From: Paracoccus amoyensis
GTDB taxonomy: Bacteria > Pseudomonadota > Alphaproteobacteria > Rhodobacterales > Rhodobacteraceae
Direction of reading: 5' to 3'
Assembly (NCBI RefSeq): GCF_014490725.1
Contig: NZ_JACOQL010000002.1
Coordinates: forward strand, 744,001 to 808,000
DNA length: 64,000 bases
Shown here: positions 37,733-45,292 of the stretch, piece by piece
How positions within the stretch are numbered: position 1 is the stretch's first letter
Layout: each line of letters opens with the position of its first letter
Made by a program: the position numbers and the translations under genes
Notes under the pieces: model-generated
Told to the model about the DNA's origin: nothing
Database searches by the model: none
The model's input: only the letters and a program-made list of their open reading frames with translations

Positions 37733-38596
37733 TCAGGGCTGACAACCTTCCAGCAGTTTCATCAATGCGGCGGCATCCTTGTGAAAGCGATCCATATGAG
37801 GACGCAAGCTGGCCTCTAACTGGGCGCGTGAGTGCTGCAACCCGTTGCGAATTTCCAGCCGGCGGTTAAAGGCGCCCTCAACCTCGCGTCGGTAGGATGC
37901 CATTGACCGAGATATTCCTGCCGCTGCGCTGATGCGTTTCGCGACCGGATTGCCTGCCTTTTCGGAAGCGTCGATTGCATCGGCATTCGCCTGGACGACC
38001 GAGGCGATTGTGTCGACGGTCGCTTCGATCGACCGGCTGCTGCGTTCACCATGACCTTGCGCCGAGGTCGTGTTTTCGTAACCGTTCCACAGCGAAAGGA
38101 TGGTGTCGGCCTTGCCCTTTCCATAGGCAGCCCCGACGCTTTCGGCTTTGCTATGTGTCAACAGGCGATCCAGAACGGTTCGCACCGTGTCTGACGAAAC
38201 GCCCCGTTCGCGTATTACTGCATCAGCCACGGTAATACCGTCGCTGATCGTCTGAGTTCCATCTGCCAGTTTGCGGGCAACTTCGCCGTTCTTCTGGTTC
38301 AGGACGCCAAGAAAATCGGCGGCCAGATCAAGTGATGCCAATGAGGTTTTATGGATAAGATCGACAACCAACCAGGCACGTCCTTCCCGATCCAGCTTAT
38401 CAAGCTCATTCAGCAAGGTGCGGTATTCACGATCGGCGGCCGACGCGAGGTTGCGGATGTTTTGCAACTTTGCCCGTGTATCCAGGCATTGCTGCGGCGT
38501 CAGGATGCGATTGCGACGGGCGCTGTCGGCAAAGGAAATAGGCGTTTTGCGCGGATCGCGCCGAAGTGGTCGGATGATGGGCACAACACTGGACAT
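37733..38596 (-). CDS. Unknown helical protein divergent from the T6SS operon
   Basis: A 287-residue protein. ATG 38596 has a good AGGAG eight bases upstream and is preferred to in-frame starts further out. The sequence is almost all alpha-helical with a hydrophobic, glycine-containing centre (about 75-190) and a charged C-terminal helix; no signal peptide, no repeats, no catalytic motif that I recognise. It is divergent from the first T6SS gene across a 173-base region. Genes at this position are often effectors, immunity proteins or regulators of the secretion system, but nothing here chooses between them. Confidence 0.65.
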   Translation of the reverse strand: MSSVVPIIRPLRRDPRKTPISFADSARRNRILTPQQCLDTRAKLQNIRNLASAADREYRTLLNELDKLDREGRAWLVVDLIHKTSLASLDLAADFLGVLNQKNGEVARKLADGTQTISDGITVADAVIRERGVSSDTVRTVLDRLLTHSKAESVGAAYGKGKADTILSLWNGYENTTSAQGHGERSSRSIEATVDTIASVVQANADAIDASEKAGNPVAKRISAAAGISRSMASYRREVEGAFNRRLEIRNGLQHSRAQLEASLRPHMDRFHKDAAALMKLLEGCQP

Positions 38597-38666
38597 GAGC
38601 AATCTCCTTGGTGGCGATGCTAGCCACACTGGCAAACCATGTCGAGACGGCGATATTCCCGCAAAA

Positions 38667-38678
38667 GCGCAATTGCGC
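38667..38678. promoter_or_regulatory. 12-bp palindrome GCGCAATTGCGC upstream of the T6SS operon
   Basis: A perfect palindrome in the divergent region, about 30 bases before the predicted -35 box of the T6SS promoter and about 70 bases from the opposite gene. The symmetry suggests a dimeric regulator site controlling one or both directions. It is similar in style to the palindrome before the MscS gene, but the cores differ (AATT versus AATATT). Confidence 0.35.
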
Positions 38679-38707
38679 ATGTGGTATCGTGTCTTGCCAG
38701 TTCCGGG

Positions 38708-38736
38708 TTGCGCCTGCGGACGGGTTTTCCCATAAT
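38708..38736 (+). promoter_or_regulatory. Sigma-70-like promoter of the T6SS operon
   Basis: TTGCGC (38708-38713) and CATAAT (38731-38736) are exactly 17 bases apart, matching four and five of six consensus positions. Transcription would begin near 38743, giving a leader of about 27 bases before the first T6SS gene. Confidence 0.6.
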
Positions 38737-38769
38737 CCGCGGCGAGATTGATTGGGATGTTTAATTTTC

Positions 38770-39351
38770 ATGATGCCTGTCGAGGCCGATGAGATCACCA
38801 GACGGCCAAGAAGCAGCCTGCGGGCTGGTGCGCCTGTCGAGCATTTCAGAAATCTGCCCCACCTGCCCGAGCTGGTCAAATTGCGCCCGCAAGAAGAAGA
38901 GAGCGGACTGCGGTTTCTGTCGCGGCTGCGTTCATCGACCACGCCGGAAGAGGCTGTGACCTATACCGCCTTTGCGACGGTGCCGACCGATGCGGCCGGA
39001 TGGGGATATGAATGTCTGCGCCTGATGGCTGATTACCTGCAGCCGCAGGAACGCTATATGATGGAGTTGATTGCGGCATGGCTGGCCAATCCCACGACGC
39101 GCCAGCGGCACGACATCATGCGAGAGGCGCTCTGGGCACCCGCGCGTGGTCCTTCGGTGTTGCTGGGGTTGGCGGTCGGCTGGTCGACCGGCGGTCCGGC
39201 GCCGAATGATCCCGAACCCGTGCCGCTGCACAAGACGCCTGTTGCCATCAATGCGGCAGTGCTGTCCTGTCTTGCAAGAGTCCAGCTGGGTCAGCGTTCA
39301 CTGTATCTGGCGCGTATTCTGGACATGGCCGAGACACTGTTCAGGACATAA
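38770..39351 (+). CDS. DUF6931-like protein, first gene of the T6SS operon
   Basis: About 193 residues, starting at one of two adjacent ATG codons (38770 or 38773). The C-terminal part 'GPSVLLGLAVGWSTGGPAPND', followed by an alanine-rich helix (AINAAVLSCLARV), resembles the DUF6931 family as I remember it, a small helical family found in alphaproteobacterial T6SS loci. No signal peptide. It precedes tagH by nine bases. Its role in secretion is not known. Confidence 0.7.
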   Translation: MMPVEADEITRRPRSSLRAGAPVEHFRNLPHLPELVKLRPQEEESGLRFLSRLRSSTTPEEAVTYTAFATVPTDAAGWGYECLRLMADYLQPQERYMMELIAAWLANPTTRQRHDIMREALWAPARGPSVLLGLAVGWSTGGPAPNDPEPVPLHKTPVAINAAVLSCLARVQLGQRSLYLARILDMAETLFRT

Positions 39352-39360
39352 TAGCCCGAT

Positions 39361-40602
39361 ATGAGTTTGACACTGCAAATCGAGAATTTCCACGTGCTGG
39401 ACGATGGCGGCCCCGTCAGCGTTCTGGTGCCGGAAACCGGCTTGCAGATTGGGCGCAGGTCCGGGATGGGATGGGTGCTGCCCGATGCCAGCCGCTATAT
39501 CTCGGGTCATCATCTGGACGTGGCTTTTGATGGCAAGAGATGGTGGCTGCGCGATGTGTCCACCAATGGCACTTTTTTGCAGGGGCACCGGCACCGGTTG
39601 GATGGTCCGCATGCCCTGTCGCACGGGGATCGCTTTCAGGTCGGGCAATATCTGATCGTCGCCATTTTCGACATGCCTCAGGGCGGCGCGGTGATGTCGC
39701 CCGCATCGCTGCCCGAACACCGCGTCGACCGTGTGGTCGATGAGGTATCAGGCGACGATCCCTGGGCTGTCGAGGGGGGCGCATCGCCGCCAATTGATGT
39801 GTCGCCCGTTGACCGCGCTGCCCGGATGCCTGATTTTTCTGATGATTTCATTGACTTGCCGCAACCGCCGCCTGTGGCCGAACCCGACCCGCGTGACGCG
39901 TCGCTGGCGCCGCAGGCTGGGACCGGTCCGTTGCAACAATTGGGCGGCCCGCAGGTTTCCCCGCAAAATATTCCGGGTAAGGCAAAGGAACCCATTGCCG
40001 CGCCGGACAAGGCAGAGCCATTCTTGCTGGGCTTTTGCGCAGGCATCGGATTAGAGCCAGGCGCCGCCGCGACGGTCGATCCTGAACAATTCGGCCGCGC
40101 AGTGGGTGAAACGCTGCGGGTCGTGTCGCATCAGTTGATGGCTGCCTTGCATGACCGGGCAGCCGCACGGCACTTCACCCGCTCGGGCGAGCGGACGATG
40201 CGGGGGGCGACGGACAACAATCCGTTGAAGTTTATGCCGGACGGCCCGCAGGCGCTGGATGCGCTGTTCCTGCGCCCGCGTGCGGGGTTTCTGACTGGCG
40301 CGGCTGGCTTTGATGAAGCATTGGGTGATTTGCGCCGCCATCAGGGCGCGTTGTTCGCGGCCTTGCAGCCCGCGCTGATCGCGTTGCTGGAAGATCTGGA
40401 CCCCGACAAGATCGAGGCCGACATAAAAGGCGGCGGACTGGTCGGAAACCGCAAGGCAAAGGCCTGGGACGGCTTTGTTGCCCGGTGGGATGCGAAGACC
40501 GCCAGTGAGAATGGTATTCTGGATGAATTTATCCGCCTGTTTGCCGCCGCCTATCGCAAGGCGGATGAGCAGGGCGGTTCGGGCGTATCAGGAGACAGAT
40601 GA
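39361..40602 (+). CDS. tagH: T6SS-associated FHA-domain protein TagH
   Basis: A 413-residue protein. An N-terminal forkhead-associated domain (about 1-105) has the phosphothreonine-binding residues G31-R32, S48, H51 and N69-G70-T71. A disordered Pro/Ala/Asp-rich linker follows (about 110-225), then the helical C-terminal domain typical of TagH/ImpI (about 225-400). TagH links the secretion machine to Ser/Thr phosphorylation in some species; no kinase (PpkA) or phosphatase (PppA) gene is in the window, so its signal partner is missing here. The stop overlaps tssA. Confidence 0.88.
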   Translation: MSLTLQIENFHVLDDGGPVSVLVPETGLQIGRRSGMGWVLPDASRYISGHHLDVAFDGKRWWLRDVSTNGTFLQGHRHRLDGPHALSHGDRFQVGQYLIVAIFDMPQGGAVMSPASLPEHRVDRVVDEVSGDDPWAVEGGASPPIDVSPVDRAARMPDFSDDFIDLPQPPPVAEPDPRDASLAPQAGTGPLQQLGGPQVSPQNIPGKAKEPIAAPDKAEPFLLGFCAGIGLEPGAAATVDPEQFGRAVGETLRVVSHQLMAALHDRAAARHFTRSGERTMRGATDNNPLKFMPDGPQALDALFLRPRAGFLTGAAGFDEALGDLRRHQGALFAALQPALIALLEDLDPDKIEADIKGGGLVGNRKAKAWDGFVARWDAKTASENGILDEFIRLFAAAYRKADEQGGSGVSGDR

Positions 40603-41948
40603 TGGCCAACGAAGACCTGCTGAAACCAGTTTCGGAAGATCAGCCGGTAGGTCCGGACCTTGAGGCCATCGATGATAGCGCGTTCGTCGAATATTACTAC
40701 GAGGCAGAATCGCGCCTGCCAGAACGGTATTTTGTTCCGGGATCGGTTGGCGACGGTCGAGAGGATCGCCTGTTCGATCCCCGCTCGATTGATTTACGGG
40801 CCGAGCAGTCGGCGATTTCCGCATTGCTGCAACGCAGCCGCGACCTGCGTCTGATCAGCCTATTGGCGCGATTTCAGATTTTGGCGGGGCGTTTGCCGGA
40901 TTTCGTCGCTTCGCTTGAGGTGATGGCCAGTATGCTGGCACAGTGGCCTCAGCAGATCATACCGCCGCTGTCCGGTGGCACGGCCGAGCGTCGCAGCGCA
41001 ATCGAGGCGTTGAACAGTCAGCCTGCGGTTGTTGCGCCGCTGATGCATCTGGCGTTGCTGCCAAATGCTGATGTTTCGCTGCGCCGCTATCTGGTTGCGT
41101 CGGGCAGCGTCGAGCCGCGATTGTCGGAAGATGGCCTGGCGGGATCGGATCAGACAGAACCGCTGCGCTCGGACGCCAATCTGCGCCATGTTCGCGTGAC
41201 ACAGGATTTGCTGACCCGCGCCGCTGACGCGCTGTTCCGCATTCAGCGGATTTCGTTTGAAAAGGATGGGGGTGCCTTTAACGCCGATCTGGGTGCCGTG
41301 CGTGGCACCATAGCGGATATTCAGTCGATGATTTCGACGGCCCGCCCCGACGTGCGCGGCTGGTCCGAAAGTAATGTGCCCGCATCGCCGCCGGAAATCG
41401 AACTGCCACCGGCCGAGACCGTCGCGGGTGGCGGATCAGAGGTGCCTGCGACGACGGCTGCGACCACAGTTCCTCCGCGCGGAGTGCCGAACCGTGCGAC
41501 CGCGGCAGTCGCGCTGGACGTTGCGCAAACCTGGCTGGCTTTGAATGAACCCTCATCGCCTGCACTGATCCTTGTGGCTCAGGCGCGACAGTTGGTCGGC
41601 GCGCCGTTGGTCGAGGCGATACAGGTGTTGATGCCCGACCGCGCCAATAACGCCGTCCTGAACATCGGGCAGGGCAGCGGCTTCGCACTGGATATGAACA
41701 AGCTTCGCGAATTGACCAAGTCGGGGTTGGAGAACAGTCAAAATCCCGAAAGCCCGACTGTTCAGCCGAAACCGATTCTGCAGCGCAGTGATTTGATTGC
41801 ACAATTGATCGGCGTCGAAGGCTATTTTACTACGCAAGAACCCGCCAGTCCGGTTCCTTTGCTACTGGCAAAAGCGCGCAATATGTTGGATAAGCGTTTT
41901 GACGCAATTATGGCAGAACTATTTGTTCCTCCAGTGGCGTCAGTTTGA
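40599..41948 (+). CDS. tssA: T6SS cap/priming protein TssA
   Basis: A 449-residue protein with the ImpA N-terminal domain at about residues 10-130 (GPDLEAIDDSAFVEYYYEAE, then LSGGTAERRSAIEALN). A Pro/Ala/Thr-rich linker lies at about 260-300, followed by a helical C-terminal region ending near MAELFVPPVASV. TssA primes sheath and tube polymerisation at the baseplate. The start is ATG 40599 or the next ATG at 40602, both inside the tagH stop overlap. Confidence 0.87.
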   Translation: MMANEDLLKPVSEDQPVGPDLEAIDDSAFVEYYYEAESRLPERYFVPGSVGDGREDRLFDPRSIDLRAEQSAISALLQRSRDLRLISLLARFQILAGRLPDFVASLEVMASMLAQWPQQIIPPLSGGTAERRSAIEALNSQPAVVAPLMHLALLPNADVSLRRYLVASGSVEPRLSEDGLAGSDQTEPLRSDANLRHVRVTQDLLTRAADALFRIQRISFEKDGGAFNADLGAVRGTIADIQSMISTARPDVRGWSESNVPASPPEIELPPAETVAGGGSEVPATTAATTVPPRGVPNRATAAVALDVAQTWLALNEPSSPALILVAQARQLVGAPLVEAIQVLMPDRANNAVLNIGQGSGFALDMNKLRELTKSGLENSQNPESPTVQPKPILQRSDLIAQLIGVEGYFTTQEPASPVPLLLAKARNMLDKRFDAIMAELFVPPVASV

Positions 41949-42022
41949 TTTTTGTTGCGTGATTTGGATTGACTCGACCGAATAAGCGCGTTCTCGTATG
42001 TGCTGAGTAGAGGATTGGAACT

Positions 42023-42540
42023 ATGGCATCTGACAAGTCAACCGATTTCCTGAAGCGCAATCGCCCGCCGCGCGTGAATATTTCGTATGAGGATCCCTAC
42101 GAATCCGAAAAGATGGTCGAACTGCCCTTCGTCATGGGGGTGATGTCGGATCTTTCGGGGAATGCCTCGGAAGTCGAGAAGCCGGACATGGAAGAGCGTG
42201 ATTTCGTAGATGTCACGCGGCGACGCTGGACGACTATATGAAAAGCGTGGCGCCCGGCGTCAGCTTCAACGTCGAAAACAAGATGGGCGGCGATGGCCGC
42301 ATGGGCGTTTCCCTGCATTTCGAAAGCATGGATGATTTCAATCCGGCTGCTGTTGCAGCGCAGATCCCGGCCCTGAAAAAGCTGTTGGAGGCGCGGCAAC
42401 ATCTGGCCAACCTGCAGCGTTACATGAATTCCAAGCCCAAGGCGCAGGATCAGATTCGCAAGTTGCTGAACGATCCCGAACTGATGGCCGCCTTGGCCGA
42501 GCGCGAAGATTCCAAGGCCAAACCCGAAGAGGATAGCTGA
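42023..42540 (+). pseudogene. tssB: T6SS sheath small subunit TssB, split by a frameshift
   Basis: The gene is in two frames. Residues 1-68 read normally (RPPRVNISYEDPYESEKMVELPFVMGVMSDLSG), then the frame gives RRRWTTI and stops at 42241. Starting at C42226 in the -1 frame the expected sequence resumes as LDDYMKSVAPGVSFNVEN and continues to 42540 with the family's GGDGRMGVSLHFESMDDF and KKLLEARQHLANL. One base is missing near 42220-42227 relative to an intact gene, or a -1 shift is needed. No slippery heptamer is present. The C-terminal part also begins with an ATG at 42238 overlapping the TGA, so reinitiation could make two fragments. A sequencing error is the simplest alternative. Confidence 0.85.
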
Positions 42541-42542
42541 TT

Positions 42543-44033
42543 ATGGCGCAAGAAAATCAGGCACAGGTCGCAGACACAGGTGCGCTGACCGAGCTTGACG
42601 AATTCTCGGACATCCTGCGTCAGACAATCAAGCCACGCACCGATGTCGCCGCGAAAGAAGTCGATAACGCCGTCGTCGCGCTGGTGCGCGAGGCCATGGA
42701 TGATCAGACGCTGATCGCCGACGATGTGATCGACACCATCGATGCGATGCTGTCGAAGCTGGATCAGAAGCTGACCGAGCAGTTGAACGAAGTCATTCAC
42801 CACGAAGACTTTCAACAATTGGAAGCGTCGTGGCGCGGCCTGGCCTATACCGTGAACAACTCCGAGACGGACGCTTCGCTTCGCGTCAAGGTGATGAACG
42901 CGTCAAAAAAAGAACTTCAGCAAATGTTCCGCCGCTATCCGGGCGCGAAGTGGGACAAATCTCCGCTGAATAAAATCGTCTACGAGGCCGAATTCGGCAC
43001 GTTGGGCGGCAAGCCATTCGGTGCGATGATCGGTGACTATTATTTCGATCACGGAACCGCTGATGTCGCCTTCCTTCGGGATATGGGCAAAATCGCGGCT
43101 GCGGCGCATGCGCCTTTCCTGTCATCGGCTTCTCCGACCTTGTTGGGCTTGGACAGCTGGACGGAATTGTCGACGCCCCCGGATGTATCAGAAATTTTCG
43201 ACACGCCGGATTATGCGGCGTGGAATGGTCTGCGGGATTCCGAAAATTCACGGTATATCGCACTGACCTTGCCCAAGGTTCTGTCTCGTGAGCCCTATGG
43301 CCAAGGGTCTAATTCAGTCGTTGAAGAGTTCAATTTTGAGGAAGAGACCGACGGACATGCAGGCACCAAATATGCCTGGATGAACGCGGCTCATGCCATG
43401 GCGGTCAATATCAACCGGGCTCATAAAGAGCATGGATGGACTGTCCAGATCCGCGGTGTCCAGTCGGGCGGCGAAGTTTTGAACCTTCCGACGCATAATT
43501 TCGATACGGGTGAGGGGAATAAAGATCTTAAATGTCCCACCGAAGTGTCGATTACGGACCGCCGTGAGGCCGAACTTTCAAAGGCCGGTCTGATTGGTCT
43601 GATTCATCGCAAGCACACGGACAAGGCGGCCTTTATCGGGGCGCAATCCTTGTATCGTCCGAAGAAATACGTCGACGAACAAGCGACGGCCTCGGATAAT
43701 ATGTCCGCGCGTTTGCCCTATATTTTTGCGGTGTCACGCTTCAGTCATTATTTGAAGTGTATGGTCCGCGACAAGATTGGTCAAAGCCCTGACCGACAGC
43801 AATTGCAGACGCAATTGCAGACCTGGGTAAATAAATATGTGTCCGGAAACCCAGAAAGCGCTACTGAGCGGGAAAAAGCAAAAAAACCGCTTGCTGGTGC
43901 GAAAGTTGAAGTTGTGGAGGACGAAGAAAATCCCGGCTACTATATGGGGAAATTCTATCTGAAACCGCATTTTCAGCTTGAAGGCATGGATGTCGGGATG
44001 TCCCTGGTATCCAAATTGCCAAAGGGCAAATAA
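42543..44033 (+). CDS. tssC: T6SS sheath large subunit TssC
   Basis: A 496-residue protein of standard length. Typical features: the early 'LEASWRGLAYTVNNSETDASLRVKVMN' region, GAMIGDYYFDHG, and the C-terminal NPGYYMGKFYLKPHFQLEGMDVGMSLVSKLP. TssC pairs with TssB to form the contractile sheath, and ClpV recycles it. It starts two bases after the end of the split tssB. It appears intact, which makes the broken tssB more puzzling. Confidence 0.95.
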   Translation: MAQENQAQVADTGALTELDEFSDILRQTIKPRTDVAAKEVDNAVVALVREAMDDQTLIADDVIDTIDAMLSKLDQKLTEQLNEVIHHEDFQQLEASWRGLAYTVNNSETDASLRVKVMNASKKELQQMFRRYPGAKWDKSPLNKIVYEAEFGTLGGKPFGAMIGDYYFDHGTADVAFLRDMGKIAAAAHAPFLSSASPTLLGLDSWTELSTPPDVSEIFDTPDYAAWNGLRDSENSRYIALTLPKVLSREPYGQGSNSVVEEFNFEEETDGHAGTKYAWMNAAHAMAVNINRAHKEHGWTVQIRGVQSGGEVLNLPTHNFDTGEGNKDLKCPTEVSITDRREAELSKAGLIGLIHRKHTDKAAFIGAQSLYRPKKYVDEQATASDNMSARLPYIFAVSRFSHYLKCMVRDKIGQSPDRQQLQTQLQTWVNKYVSGNPESATEREKAKKPLAGAKVEVVEDEENPGYYMGKFYLKPHFQLEGMDVGMSLVSKLPKGK

Positions 44034-44068
44034 GATTTTTCTAATGACTGCCTAAACGGAGGACCCCC

Positions 44069-44566
44069 ATGGCTGTCGATATCTTTCTGAAACTTTCTAA
44101 TAACATCAAAGGTGAGTCGCAGGACGACAAGCACCGCGATGAAATCGATGTGCTGGCTTGGAACTGGGGTTTGACCCAGTCGGGCACGACGCATATCGGC
44201 AAAGGCGGCGGCGGCGGCAAAGTCAACGTTCAGGATCTGACCCTGACCAAATATGTTGACCTGGCCTCGAACGACCTGATCAAGCGTTGTACTTCGGGTG
44301 AGCACATCGAAGGCGGCGAACTGATCGTCCGCAAAGCTGGTGGCGGCGCTCCTGTCGAGTATTTCCGCATCAAGCTGGAAAACATCATGATCACCAGCTA
44401 TTCGACCGGTGGTCAGAAAGACGGTCTGGACCGTATTCAGGAAACCCTGACCCTGAACTTCCGCAAGTTCGAAGTCCTGTACACCCTGCAGGAAGAGTCG
44501 GGCGCTGCCGGTGCAGAAACGATGGCCGGTTGGGACATCGCCGAAAACAAAGAGTGGACTGCGTAA
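44069..44566 (+). CDS. hcp: T6SS inner tube protein Hcp
   Basis: A 165-residue protein with the Hcp fold: MAVDIFLKLSNNIKGES at the start, DVLAWNWGLTQS, and 'VEYFRIKLENIMITSYSTGG' in the second half. Hexameric rings of Hcp stack inside the sheath and are expelled into the target. The ATG follows a strong GGAGGA (44058-44063). A strong terminator hairpin follows 52 bases downstream, so hcp transcripts may be made in excess over the genes behind it. Confidence 0.95.
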   Translation: MAVDIFLKLSNNIKGESQDDKHRDEIDVLAWNWGLTQSGTTHIGKGGGGGKVNVQDLTLTKYVDLASNDLIKRCTSGEHIEGGELIVRKAGGGAPVEYFRIKLENIMITSYSTGGQKDGLDRIQETLTLNFRKFEVLYTLQEESGAAGAETMAGWDIAENKEWTA

Positions 44567-44618
44567 GCGGTTCAGCCAGATCCGGTCCTGTCTGTTGGAT
44601 CATGGATCAGCGAACAGG

Positions 44619-44652
44619 CAGGGTCGGCACATCGGTGCCGGCCCTGTTTTTT
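44619..44652 (+). terminator. Intrinsic terminator/attenuator inside the T6SS operon, after hcp
   Basis: CAGGGTCGGCAC and GTGCCGGCCCTG form a twelve-base stem with one mismatch around the loop ATCG, followed by six T (44647-44652). tssE starts 46 bases further on. This likely sets a high hcp to tssE-tssH ratio by partial termination. Confidence 0.85.
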
Positions 44653-44698
44653 AGCCGGATAGACCCTGAACATCTGTCTGGCCTATCGGAAACGTTTC

Positions 44699-45292
44699 AT
44701 GCCTCCTCGCTCACACCCCACACGTCGAACTTCTGCCGGAGATGCCGCCCGAGGTGGTCTGCGTGAGATGTCGTTGCTGCACATCTTTCGCGACTCGGCA
44801 TCGCGTCGCGACGCCCGCGACCGAGAGCGGCAATATACCGATGGTGAACGCGATCTGACCATTGTCAGCCAGAAACGACGCGAGGGGGCCAGCGAAGAAT
44901 CCCTTCGCCGCAATCTTGCGCATGACATTGCAAGCCTGATGAATACCATCCGACTGGATGTGATCGTCGAACTGGACGATTATCCCCGGATCGCGCGGTC
45001 GATCATCAATCATGGATTTCAGGATATGGATTCATTGTGGCGTCAGAACCGGACGCCCGGCGCGCTGGCCCTTGCGATCCGCGACGCGCTGATCCGGTCA
45101 GAACCAAGATTGCGCCCCGATAGCATCGAGGTTCGGTTGGAAGATAAGGACCCGACCGTGGATCAGCGCCTGTCCTTTGAGATAATTGCCGAGATGATTT
45201 GCAATCCGAACGATATTCCGTTGCAATTTGTGGCAGAAATCGACCCGGCCGCAGGCAAGATCGCCATGTGTCGGATGCAGGGTATAGCATGA
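44699..45292 (+). CDS. tssE: T6SS baseplate subunit TssE
   Basis: Up to 197 residues from ATG 44699; an alternative ATG at 44768 gives 174 residues and removes an Arg/Pro-rich N-terminal extension. The gp25/lysozyme-like wedge domain is at about 65-190: LRRNLAHDIASLMNTIR, 'RSIINHGFQD' and LSFEIIAEMICNPND. TssE is the phage T4 gp25 homologue that connects sheath and baseplate. The stop overlaps the tssF start. Confidence 0.88.
   Translation: MPPRSHPTRRTSAGDAARGGLREMSLLHIFRDSASRRDARDRERQYTDGERDLTIVSQKRREGASEESLRRNLAHDIASLMNTIRLDVIVELDDYPRIARSIINHGFQDMDSLWRQNRTPGALALAIRDALIRSEPRLRPDSIEVRLEDKDPTVDQRLSFEIIAEMICNPNDIPLQFVAEIDPAAGKIAMCRMQGIA

Noticed and set aside
42200..42241. Programmed -1 frameshift in tssB
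   Set aside because: No X-XXY-YYZ slippery heptamer or obvious downstream stem, and TssB is not known to need recoding; kept only as a remote alternative to mutation or error.
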